DNA of 11,136 nucleotides from positions 1-11,136 of the forward strand of contig JAITBR010000066.1 of the NCBI GenBank assembly GCA_031283485.1, given 5' to 3'. The stretch comes from Puniceicoccales bacterium (GTDB taxonomy: Bacteria > Verrucomicrobiota > Verrucomicrobiae > Opitutales > LL51). Below, piece by piece: positions 1-6,184 of the stretch. The notes beneath the pieces were generated by a model that had not been told where the DNA came from, ran no database searches, and saw nothing but the letters and a program-made list of their open reading frames with translations. The first letter of the stretch is position 1. Every line of letters starts with the position of its first letter. The position numbers and the translations under genes were made by a program.

Positions 1-234
1 AATTTCCAGCGCGGCAGCACATGCGTGCCTTCGCTGCCCCACATAACCCTCACATTTAATGCCACGATATTCCAATTCGGCGCCAATTGCCGAATAAAAT
101 TTACCCATACAATCATTGCATACTATGCAAATTTTTTCGTCGAGGTGCGAATTTATGTAATCACATATGCCACTGACCTCCGAGCATAGGGAGGTGTAAA
201 ATTTCAGAAAATTAGCATTATTTTTGATTGACAT
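1..234 (-). CDS. Unrecognised protein, N-terminal part, cut by the left edge
   Basis: An open frame runs from ATG at 234 to the window edge: 78 codons with no stop. The protein begins MSIKNNANFLKFYTSLCSEV and contains a cysteine-rich stretch, CIVCNDC, at about residues 36-42, followed by a glycine-containing segment (GAELEYRG). I do not recognise the family; the alternating hydrophobic run before the cysteines could be a beta strand of a Rossmann-like fold, but that is a guess. There is no good ribosome site for this ATG. A TTG at 246 in the same frame follows GGTGG at a closer distance and may be the real start. The gene starts inside the end of the small secreted-protein gene (17-base overlap), so it is probably the last visible member of the amino-acid transporter operon. 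Confidence 0.6.
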   Translation of the reverse strand, partial: MSIKNNANFLKFYTSLCSEVSGICDYINSHLDEKICIVCNDCMGKFYSAIGAELEYRGIKCEGYVGQRRHACAAALEI

Positions 235-466
235 GTATTTCTGCAATTTTCCACCGATGGCGGCACGACTTGCTAAGTTGATGTTTATTAGCAGTATCCA
301 CGCAAATCTTACCTTTTTCAGCAAGACTGAAACACTTGATATTTTTGTTTAAAATCTTCGCTTTACTGAATTTTTTATTTACGACCCCAAATTTCGACAA
401 CGACTCACCCGATGCATAGTTCACGCTATACACCACCAGCAAAATTACCAAAAAATTTTTTAGCAT
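218..466 (-). CDS. Small secreted or periplasmic protein of unknown function
   Basis: This encodes 82 residues from the ATG at 466. A TTG two codons upstream (472) is possible, but the ATG is preferred because it gives the same 7-base ATGCTAA overlap with the preceding stop as seen at the permease/ATPase junction. The N-terminus MLKNFLVILLVVYSVNYASG is a typical signal peptide: one lysine, a hydrophobic core, then a small-residue site at YASG. The mature part is about 60 residues, lysine-rich, with three cysteines and no motif I know. It lies between the transporter ATPase and an unrecognised gene, overlapping both, so it is probably translated from the same message. An odd cysteine number leaves room for a disulfide or an intermolecular bond. 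No function can be assigned. Confidence 0.7.
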   Translation of the reverse strand: MLKNFLVILLVVYSVNYASGESLSKFGVVNKKFSKAKILNKNIKCFSLAEKGKICVDTANKHQLSKSCRHRWKIAEIHVNQK

Positions 467-1170
467 GGCCAAATGTTTTCGCTCAGAAAACGCTTTGCGC
501 GTTCCGACCGTGGATTGGAAAAAAATTCCTCAGCATCGGAGTCTTCAATAACCTTGCCGCCATCCAAAAACACGACATGCGTAGCAATTTGCCGCGCCAT
601 TGGTATATCATGCGTCACGATTAAAATTGAAATTCCGCCTGTGGACAGGCCTCTTATTACTGCAACTACATCACGGGTAACTTCCGGATCCAAGGCCGAA
701 GTGGGCTCATCAAATAGCAATATTTTCGGCTTCATAACAATGGTCCTTGCTATCGCAACCCGCTGCTTTTGACCACCGGATAGGCTAGAAGGATAGCTGG
801 ACAATTTATCTTCCAAGCCAAATTTTGTCAGGCTTTCACTTGCGATGTTATAGGCTCGCTGCTTGGAATATTTTTTCACTCTGCGCAGAGCATATGCGAC
901 GTTATCAATGACTGTGAAGTGGCTAAAAAGTGAACATCCCTGGGGAACCAAGCCGCAATAATTCACATTTTTGTTTGTTTTTTTGCCATTTATAAAAATA
1001 TTTCCCGTAAAGCGTTCCTCTAGTCCGCATAGTATCCTTAAAACTGTGGTTTTACCTGCACCGGAGCCACCGATTATCGTACAAATTTCACCAAGTGTAA
1101 CTTTAAAAGAAACCTCATTTAAAATCACATTTCCATCTGTTTTACAGCTCAATTTATCTACCTTTAGCAT
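460..1170 (-). CDS. Polar amino-acid ABC transporter, ATP-binding subunit
   Basis: This cytoplasmic ATPase powers uptake of an amino acid through the permease encoded just upstream. All core motifs are present in 236 residues: Walker A GGSGAGKT at 34-41, Q-loop glutamine at 77, signature LSGGQKQ at 130-136, Walker B ILLFDEP at 150-156, D-loop SALD at 158-161 and switch histidine 187. The length and the VTHDIPMA switch region fit the GlnQ/HisP/ArtP family. The loop after the Q-loop (GCSLFSHFTV) matches the usual FNLFPHLTV pattern only loosely. The start codon lies in ATGCTAA, where its first bases overlap the permease stop, so translation is probably coupled. The protein ends in a cysteine just before TAA. 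The substrate cannot be read from this subunit. Confidence 0.95.
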   Translation of the reverse strand: MLKVDKLSCKTDGNVILNEVSFKVTLGEICTIIGGSGAGKTTVLRILCGLEERFTGNIFINGKKTNKNVNYCGLVPQGCSLFSHFTVIDNVAYALRRVKKYSKQRAYNIASESLTKFGLEDKLSSYPSSLSGGQKQRVAIARTIVMKPKILLFDEPTSALDPEVTRDVVAVIRGLSTGGISILIVTHDIPMARQIATHVVFLDGGKVIEDSDAEEFFSNPRSERAKRFLSENIWPC

Positions 1171-1817
1171 GATAGCTTCCTTTCAACGAACTTCGCTAAG
1201 GCACTCAGAACCATAACTAAAATATAGTAACACGCCCCAGCAACCAACAGTGGTTCGAGGTACAGGTAGTGTTCACTGGCAACTATATTCGCACGCCGCA
1301 ATAGGTCAGCCTCTCCTATTATCGATACGAGAGCCGATTCCTTGAGAAGATCAATCATTTCATTTACCAATGAAGGGAGCACGTTGCGAATGGCTTGTGG
1401 AAAGATAATATCCATCATAACCTGCAGTTTTGAACAGCCAAGGACTTTTGCAATTTCACACTGTCCATGATCCACGCTCCCGATGCCGGCGCGAATTATT
1501 TCCGATACATAAGCTGAAGAATTCAGCGAAAACGCAATGACTCCTGCGGTGAAAGCCGAAATTCTAATGCCAAGAATCTGCGGTAGCGCAAAATATATTA
1601 CAAATAGCTGGAGGAGTAGGGGAGTACCACGGAAAATTGATGTATAACACACTCCAATCAAGCGAATTGTGCGATTGCGTGAAATTTTCACCATCGCAAT
1701 GAACACTCCCACAAAAAAGCCAAAAATGACCGAAACTGTAGCATAGGCCAAGGTAACACCTACACCACTCAGTATATATGGTATTTCGTCATAAATTTCC
1801 CAAAACCCATTAAGCAT
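1164..1817 (-). CDS. Polar amino-acid ABC transporter, permease subunit
   Basis: This inner-membrane channel subunit belongs to the HisM/GlnP/ArtQ family, 217 residues as is usual. The EAA-loop that docks on the ATPase is at about 118-141 (GQCEIAKVLG then FPQA). Its hallmark EAA is EIA here, a mild change. Hydrophobic segments lie at roughly 15-43, 58-80, 87-105 and 188-208, and the FRGTPLLLQLF motif at 62-72 is typical. Only one permease gene is present, so the channel is probably a homodimer. The ATG at 1817 lies 9 bases after the binding-protein stop, with AGGG about 8 bases upstream as ribosome site. The 3' end overlaps the ATPase start by 7 bases. Confidence 0.95.
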   Translation of the reverse strand: MLNGFWEIYDEIPYILSGVGVTLAYATVSVIFGFFVGVFIAMVKISRNRTIRLIGVCYTSIFRGTPLLLQLFVIYFALPQILGIRISAFTAGVIAFSLNSSAYVSEIIRAGIGSVDHGQCEIAKVLGCSKLQVMMDIIFPQAIRNVLPSLVNEMIDLLKESALVSIIGEADLLRRANIVASEHYLYLEPLLVAGACYYILVMVLSALAKFVERKLSC

Positions 1818-1826
1818 AAATTGACC

Positions 1827-2591
1827 CTATTTCGAAATATCCCACTTACTTTCCAATTCCGATATCTTCCCTTCTGCCACAAGATCATCTATTATGCGAT
1901 TGACATCATCGCGCAGAGGGGACCCTTTGGGGAAGGCAATGGCAAAGGAATCCTCAAATTTAAGCCTATAAAAAGTTAACTTTGAATTTTTGCCAACTAT
2001 CGCCCTAGCTTCTGGCACCCCAATAATGATGCCGTACAATATTCCTGTCCCACTGGCGGATTTCATCATTTCAGCAACCAGGTTGTTTACAGTGTCGTAT
2101 CTGCGAATTATAACCCCATCTATATCCGCCCCCTTCACATCGGACTCGTGATGTGTCCCGATCTGTACTCCCAATGTGCGACCCTTGAGCAGTTCAACGG
2201 GAAAGTAAGCCCCTTCCTTAACGTTATTAAAATCTCGCACTTTAACGACTACCAACGCGCTTGTATTAGCCTGGTAAGGCACGGAAAAGTCCAAATTTTG
2301 CCTTCGTAAATCGGTTGGCGTAATCGCGGCAATGGCCATATCAGCCTGCATTGCATGCAGAGAAGGAATAATGGAGGAAAAGGTGATATCCTTTATTTCA
2401 TACGACTTCCCCAAACGTGCTGCTATGATTTTAACCAAATCTACGTCAAACCCAATAATCGCACCCGAGCTTGTGAACTCATAGGGAGGGTTATCGGCAC
2501 TTGTTAATATAATCAACCTGCCTTCGTCTTGCACACAACTGGCGAATGAGCAAAGTAAAATCGAAGCAAGTAGGGTAAGCAGTTTTTTCAT
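1827..2591 (-). CDS. Polar amino-acid ABC transporter, substrate-binding lipoprotein
   Basis: This is a 254-residue SBP_bac_3 family protein that captures an amino acid outside the inner membrane for the permease/ATPase pair downstream. The N-terminus MKKLLTLLASILLCSFASC looks like a lipoprotein signal with Cys19 as the likely lipidated residue, though FASC is an imperfect lipobox. Ligand-pocket landmarks are NPPYEF (34-39), GFDVDL (47-52) and the TPTDLRR...DFSVPY segment (91-106), whose arginine binds the ligand carboxylate in this family. The second-lobe aspartate that usually binds the ligand amino group, expected near 184-195, is not obvious: the segment there reads ILYGIIIGVPEAR. The substrate is therefore open. 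It is the first gene of the operon, divergent from the CPBP protease gene. Confidence 0.93.
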   Translation of the reverse strand: MKKLLTLLASILLCSFASCVQDEGRLIILTSADNPPYEFTSSGAIIGFDVDLVKIIAARLGKSYEIKDITFSSIIPSLHAMQADMAIAAITPTDLRRQNLDFSVPYQANTSALVVVKVRDFNNVKEGAYFPVELLKGRTLGVQIGTHHESDVKGADIDGVIIRRYDTVNNLVAEMMKSASGTGILYGIIIGVPEARAIVGKNSKLTFYRLKFEDSFAIAFPKGSPLRDDVNRIIDDLVAEGKISELESKWDISK

Positions 2592-2603
2592 GGTAAAATC
2601 ATG

Positions 2604-2629
2604 ACTATATCATCACATAAAATTGTCAA
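2604..2629 (-). promoter_or_regulatory. Probable promoter of the transporter operon
   Basis: On the minus strand TTGACA (2629-2624) precedes TATAGT (2609-2604), with only 14 bases between, which is short. The -10 is however extended (TGATATAGT), which can compensate for a poor -35. Transcription would start near 2597, leaving a leader of about six bases before the ATG at 2591 and no Shine-Dalgarno sequence, so the message may be nearly leaderless. The same ten bases, TGATGATATA, occur upstream of the exodeoxyribonuclease gene. Confidence 0.4.
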
Positions 2630-2649
2630 ATCCTTAGTAACTTTTCAGT

Positions 2650-2678
2650 TTGACATTTTTATCCGCACAAAATACTGA
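2650..2678 (+). promoter_or_regulatory. Possible promoter of the CPBP protease and transaldolase genes
   Basis: A perfect -35, TTGACA, at 2650-2655 is followed after 17 bases by TACTGA at 2673-2678, a weak -10. Transcription would begin near 2685, about 19 bases before the ATG at 2704. The TTG of this -35 could also be read as a start codon for an 18-residue longer protein, which is unlikely. Confidence 0.35.
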
Positions 2679-2703
2679 TTCCACAGCTGTGACTAGGGAT
2701 AAA

Positions 2704-3513
2704 ATGTTCATACTCTTTGGATTTGATTGCAATGACTATTCGTGGAAAGGTGTGGTCCATTTATTTATTCTATTTTTTGGGGCATTATTCACCGCTGCGA
2801 CATTATCCGGATCGGTGTATCTGATTTCAAGCGAGGTAGATGGTGCTTTGGCTCAGTATGTGGCAAGCAAAGGAATTTGTAAAATTTACGAAAGGATCAC
2901 ACTTCTTGCGGCTCTAATTTCTTTGCCATTTTTCTTCAGAAAGTGTGGCATAAAAAACTTGGCTGATTTGGGATGTAATCTGAAAAATGTGAGAATAATA
3001 CTGGTGTGGACCTGCATCGGTGCATTATTTATGGCCGTATTCACGGCGGTCGAAATTTTGTTCGGTATGGCGGAGATAGTTGATAATCACCGGATATTTG
3101 ATGCGCTAATCGGAGGGCTTCCAAAGTTTATACTGTGTGCAACTGTGGTTGGGATTTTCGAAGAAATATTATTTCGTGGGGCCATCCTTAGGGCATTCTA
3201 TACGGCTTTGAATCCAGCTTTAGCGGTTGTTATCTCGTCGCTGTTTTTCGCTTACGCACACACAAAAATACCGTTGGCAGCAAACTTGACGAATGGCCAT
3301 ATTAATGCTTTGAGCGGGTTTAGGTGCTTGATTCCCATGTTGTTCGGCTTTTTATATAAATTTAAAGCCTTTCAGTTCGCTAAACTTACTCTTCTCGGGA
3401 TCATTCTATCCGCAATTACCATTAGAAACAAATCCTTGAATCAGGCAATTGGGTTTCACATCGGGATTGTTTTGATGCTGTTTATTGCAAATGTTTTTAC
3501 CAAAAGTCCTTAG
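2704..3513 (+). CDS. CPBP-family intramembrane metalloprotease
   Basis: This is a membrane-embedded protease of the CPBP (CAAX-processing/bacteriocin-processing, Abi) family, 269 residues. The three family motifs are visible: EEILFR at 153-158 (paired glutamates and arginine), FAYAH at 182-186 and FHIG with His252. Together these form the metal site in known members. Hydrophobic segments occur near 18-42, 65-80, 97-121, 141-152, 170-186, 207-220, 228-240 and 250-265. The start is set at ATG 2704, which has AGGGA four bases upstream. A TTG at 2650 would add 18 polar residues but coincides with the -35 hexamer. Substrate unknown: members trim prenylated proteins, bacteriocins or anti-sigma factors. 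It is followed at 7 bases by transaldolase, which suggests co-transcription but no functional link. Confidence 0.88.
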   Translation: MFILFGFDCNDYSWKGVVHLFILFFGALFTAATLSGSVYLISSEVDGALAQYVASKGICKIYERITLLAALISLPFFFRKCGIKNLADLGCNLKNVRIILVWTCIGALFMAVFTAVEILFGMAEIVDNHRIFDALIGGLPKFILCATVVGIFEEILFRGAILRAFYTALNPALAVVISSLFFAYAHTKIPLAANLTNGHINALSGFRCLIPMLFGFLYKFKAFQFAKLTLLGIILSAITIRNKSLNQAIGFHIGIVLMLFIANVFTKSP

Positions 3514-3520
3514 GATTGTA

Positions 3521-4456
3521 ATGGAATCATCATTGAAACAGTTGGAGAAATACAGTGCCATCGTCGTCGACAGTGGAGATTTGGAATTGATAAAAAAATT
3601 TTGCCCACACGATGCCACCACAAATCCGTCACTCCTATTGAAAGCAGCCGGCCAACCGCAGTATGCTCACCTGATAGAGCAGGGTAGGGTGGTGGCGCAA
3701 ACCAAGGGAATAGGTCCTGCCCTTAACCACTTGATCACATCGTTTGGCCTGGAAATTTTGAAAATCATAGATGGAAGGGTCTCCACGGAAGTTGATGCGA
3801 GACTATCCTTTGACACCGGGGCAACGGTGAAAAAAGCGAGAGATATGATAAATTTATACGAAAAAAACAAAATTCCTCGGGAGAGGATTTTAGTTAAAAT
3901 TGCGGCAACGTGGGAAGGAATTTGCGCCGCTAAAATTTTAGAGGCAGAGGGAATTCATTGCAATTTGACGCTATTATTTTCGAAAGTTCAAGCCATTTCA
4001 TGCGCGGAAGCAAATGTTGCGTTGATTTCACCTTTCGTAGGAAGAATTTTGGATTGGCATAAGGCTAAAACAAATCTCGATTATATCGCAGATAGCGATC
4101 CCGGTGTGCAATCCCTCATAGAAATCTTCAATTATTGTAAACATTTCGACTACAAGACCGAAATAATGGGTGCAAGTTTTAGGAACATTGAAGAGATCAT
4201 GGCGCTCTCGGGTTGCGATTTGTTGACCATAAATCCGGTGCTATTGGAACAGTTGGAGGCAACATTCCAAAAAGTCGAAAGAAATCTATCGGCTAATGAA
4301 AGCAAAAAATTGCCAATGGAAAAATTATCCTACGATGAAAAAATATTTCGCCATGAACTTAATCGAAATGTAATGGCAACTGAAAAGCTCGCCGAAGGCA
4401 TAAGAAATTTTTCTTCGGATATTGAAAAAACTGAAGCTTTGCTGCTATCGGAATAG
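3521..4456 (+). CDS. tal: Transaldolase
   Basis: This cytosolic enzyme of the non-oxidative pentose phosphate pathway moves a dihydroxyacetone unit from sedoheptulose 7-phosphate to glyceraldehyde 3-phosphate. The 311 residues align over their whole length with E. coli TalB (about 317): DATTNPSLLL at 31-40, STEVDARLSFD at 88-98, VKIAATWEG at 125-133, CNLTLLFS at 147-154, SPFVGRILDWHK and MGASFRNI. Catalytic residues are in place: Asp17, Glu90 and Lys126, the Schiff-base lysine. The ATG at 3521 is chosen because AGGA, overlapping the protease stop codon, sits five bases upstream and because the N-terminus then matches TalB. An earlier ATG at 3485 would overlap the protease gene by 29 bases. 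Confidence 0.97.
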   Translation: MESSLKQLEKYSAIVVDSGDLELIKKFCPHDATTNPSLLLKAAGQPQYAHLIEQGRVVAQTKGIGPALNHLITSFGLEILKIIDGRVSTEVDARLSFDTGATVKKARDMINLYEKNKIPRERILVKIAATWEGICAAKILEAEGIHCNLTLLFSKVQAISCAEANVALISPFVGRILDWHKAKTNLDYIADSDPGVQSLIEIFNYCKHFDYKTEIMGASFRNIEEIMALSGCDLLTINPVLLEQLEATFQKVERNLSANESKKLPMEKLSYDEKIFRHELNRNVMATEKLAEGIRNFSSDIEKTEALLLSE

Positions 4457-4478
4457 CGAAATTTGGTTTCACAAATTT
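4457..4478 (+). terminator. Weak hairpin just after transaldolase
   Basis: AAATTTG (4459-4465) and CAAATTT (4472-4478) form a perfect 7-bp AT-rich stem with a six-base loop directly behind the tal stop codon. No run of T follows, so it is at best a weak or processing-type terminator. Confidence 0.25.
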
Positions 4479-4606
4479 GCCTCTGTGTTGGAAGGTGTAG
4501 GAGCATTTGATTAATCAATCTAGCACCAATAAATTGGCATTGGAGGCAGAGAAATACTGCTCCCGTCTTGGGGTTTTATGTAATTATGTGATTTTTTCAT
4601 TCTTCG

Positions 4607-4622
4607 CATAATATATATTATG
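4607..4622. repeat. Perfect 16-bp AT palindrome
   Basis: CATAATATATATTATG reads the same on both strands. It lies in non-coding sequence between transaldolase and the gene remnant. It could be a dimeric repressor operator or simply AT-rich chance; nothing else identifies it. Confidence 0.5.
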
Positions 4623-4665
4623 TCTAGTTTGTGTTTTTGCATTTAGAATTTAAAAAATACGGCAA

Positions 4666-4878
4666 TTAATTGGTAGTGCACGGATCCAGGGATGCACAAA
4701 ACAAAATCAGCCCTTTAAAATTTTCGCCTGAACCGATGTTAAGGAAAATCGGATGCGCATTGCCGCGCAATTTTTCTTTAATACCGCTGATTGCGCCAAA
4801 AAAATCCGCTCCTATGTGGCCCATTTTGTTAATAAGTGAGGAAAACTCAAAAGCGTATTCGTTAGGTAAGATTATCTT
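4666..4878 (-). pseudogene. Possible C-terminal remnant of a lost gene
   Basis: The minus-strand frame from 4878 down to TAA at 4668-4666 gives 70 codons that read like a real globular protein: KMGHIGADFFGAISGIKEKL is followed by the segments IFLNIGSGENF, FKGLILFCASL and DPCTTN. It is opened by an in-frame stop rather than a start. The only ATG inside (4824) would leave 52 residues and has no ribosome site. Upstream sequence is AT-rich leader DNA with stops in this frame. The most economical view is the tail of a gene whose front has been deleted. I do not recognise the family. Alternatives are a small gene with a rare start codon, or chance. Confidence 0.4.
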
Positions 4879-4958
4879 TTATCTTGAGCTAATCTTTTTG
4901 TATTTTTACTTGCCTTCATGTTGTTTTATTTTAGCAAGTCAAAACAGAAGGTGGTAAC

Positions 4959-5198
4959 ATGTCTAGAGTTTGTTTTGTAACTGGAAAAGTGCGTTCGCGG
5001 GGATGTCGCATTGTGCGCAAGGGGCAATCAAAAAAAAGTGGCGGCATTGGGACGCACGTTGTCAAACGTACAAAACGTTTATTTAAACCGAATTTACAGC
5101 GTATCGCTGTGGTTCTGCCGAGTGGACAAGTTAAACGGGTTTGGGTTTCGGTTAAAGCAATAAAAGCTGGTTTAGTTGAAAAGGCTGTTATTTTCTAG
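4959..5198 (+). CDS. rpmB: 50S ribosomal protein L28
   Basis: This small basic protein of the large ribosomal subunit has 79 residues. It starts MSRVCFVTGK, as L28 does, and carries the conserved GGIGTHV, KRTKR and KPNLQR stretches followed by VWVSVKAIKAGL near the end. The ATG at 4959 follows a good ribosome site, GAAGGTGG, five bases upstream. It stands alone, without rpmG (L33), its frequent partner in other bacteria. The layout recalls the L28 of Chlamydiota and Verrucomicrobiota, which I use as a tentative taxonomic hint. Confidence 0.95.
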   Translation: MSRVCFVTGKVRSRGCRIVRKGQSKKSGGIGTHVVKRTKRLFKPNLQRIAVVLPSGQVKRVWVSVKAIKAGLVEKAVIF

Positions 5199-5215
5199 AT
5201 GGATAAGCGAAATAT

Positions 5216-5260
5216 CTGAAAATCTGTCCCCTACCCTACCTTTCAGTTTTGAGTTTGGTT
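5216..5260 (+). terminator. Possible terminator after rpmB
   Basis: CTGAAA (5216-5221) can pair with TTTCAG (5241-5246) over a 19-base loop, followed by a T-rich tract. The stem is short and the loop long, so it is a weak candidate. Confidence 0.25.
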
Positions 5261-5369
5261 TTTTGTAAATTTTTTGTTTTAATGTGAGTTTGATTAAATT
5301 TTTATTGCTTTATTTTGTTCGGTTGCGTTTTTTAAGTTTTTGCTGTAAGTGCCGAAGTGCGGAGGTGTT

Positions 5370-5384
5370 ATGTTTGTGCAATGA
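5370..5384 (+). CDS. Four-codon mini-ORF ahead of the metallo-hydrolase
   Basis: ATG TTT GTG CAA TGA (peptide MFVQ) begins four bases after a strong ribosome site, GGAGG (5361-5365). Its stop shares bases with the start of the next gene (ATGA at 5381-5384). The main gene has no ribosome site of its own at normal spacing: GGAGG is 15 bases away from its ATG. Ribosomes may therefore load on the mini-ORF and restart. Translation has not been shown; the ribosome site might simply serve the main start at long spacing. Confidence 0.35.
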   Translation: MFVQ

Positions 5385-6184
5385 CCATCAATTTTGAAGT
5401 TCTTGGGAGTAGCAGCAAGGGCAACTGCCATTTGTTGAGGACACCTGAGTCAAACATTCTAATTGATGCTGGGTTTTCCAGGAAGGTTATTACCCTTTTG
5501 CTCGAACGACGCAACCTTGCAATTGGTGATATTCACGCGGTTTTCATCACTCATGAGCATAGCGATCACTGCGCCGGAATTAGAGGATTATGCAAGGCGA
5601 GCAATATAATTTTTTTCGCAAATAAAAAAACGGCGGAAGAAGTGGGAAGCAAGCTGGGCAGGGCTATAAACTGGAATGTGTTTGAAAATGAGAAAAAATT
5701 TCGTTTTAGAGACCTGGAGATTGTAGCCTTTCCACTGCCACACGATGCCGTGGATCCCATAGGGTACGTTTTTTCTATGCTCACTCACGGCAACGACGCG
5801 TCACTTCATGAAAAAATATGCATCATGGCAGACTTGGGTTATGTTCCGCATGGGCTGGTACAATACGCCATCGACGTTGACTGGCTTGTCATAGAAGCAA
5901 ATCATGACTTGCGTCTGCTTGAGCTAGATTTAAAGCGCCCGATATACATAAAAAATCGCATCCGTGGGAAATACGGACATTTGTCAAATAATGCAGCGCT
6001 GTCATTCATTTCACAAAATTTTTCCAAAAGATGGAAAAAAATTACCTTCGTTCATCTAAGCGGTGATTGCAATACCACGGAAATTGTACATGGTATGCTC
6101 AGGAAATGTGATTTTCCGAAAAAATTAGAGTTCGAAGTGATAGATCCTTCCGGGAATGGAAATTGCCGAGTAACGTTCGACTAA
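5381..6184 (+). CDS. WalJ/YycJ-like metallo-beta-lactamase-fold hydrolase
   Basis: A 267-residue cytoplasmic metallo-hydrolase of the YycJ/WalJ type. Family landmarks: LGSSSKGNCHLL near the N-terminus, LIDAG at 27-31, the metal motif HEHSDH at 58-63, PHDAVDPIGYVF with His121, the MADLG aspartate at 151, EANHD at 172-176, GHLSN at 199-203 and HLSGDCN at 225-231. In Firmicutes the homologue is linked to cell-wall and DNA repair phenotypes; its substrate is thought to be nucleic acid, which is not settled. The ATG at 5381 gives the usual N-terminus. A GTG at 5357 would add eight residues and would overlap the ribosome site. Its stop overlaps the stop of the convergent exonuclease gene. Confidence 0.92.
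   Translation: MTINFEVLGSSSKGNCHLLRTPESNILIDAGFSRKVITLLLERRNLAIGDIHAVFITHEHSDHCAGIRGLCKASNIIFFANKKTAEEVGSKLGRAINWNVFENEKKFRFRDLEIVAFPLPHDAVDPIGYVFSMLTHGNDASLHEKICIMADLGYVPHGLVQYAIDVDWLVIEANHDLRLLELDLKRPIYIKNRIRGKYGHLSNNAALSFISQNFSKRWKKITFVHLSGDCNTTEIVHGMLRKCDFPKKLEFEVIDPSGNGNCRVTFD

Larger units (their letters stand above)
4479..4958. other. Long gap between transaldolase and rpmB
   Basis: This AT-rich stretch holds a 12-bp palindrome (TTGATTAATCAA, 4507-4518), a 16-bp palindrome at 4607-4622, a minus-strand gene remnant at 4666-4878 and the T-rich leader of rpmB. A 95-codon plus-strand frame (4670-4957) lies opposite the remnant and has no ribosome site; I treat it as a shadow. A weak rpmB promoter could lie near TTGAGC (4884-4889), but no good -10 follows. 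Confidence 0.5.

Noticed and set aside
2650..2703. Longer CPBP protease starting at TTG
   Set aside because: The TTG is part of a TTGACA box and the ATG at 2704 has a proper AGGGA site.
4670..4957. 95-codon plus-strand frame ending just before rpmB
   Set aside because: It starts at TTG without a ribosome site, and its opposite strand reads more like protein.
5566..5788. Minus-strand frames opposite the metallo-hydrolase
   Set aside because: Shadows of a clearly conserved gene.
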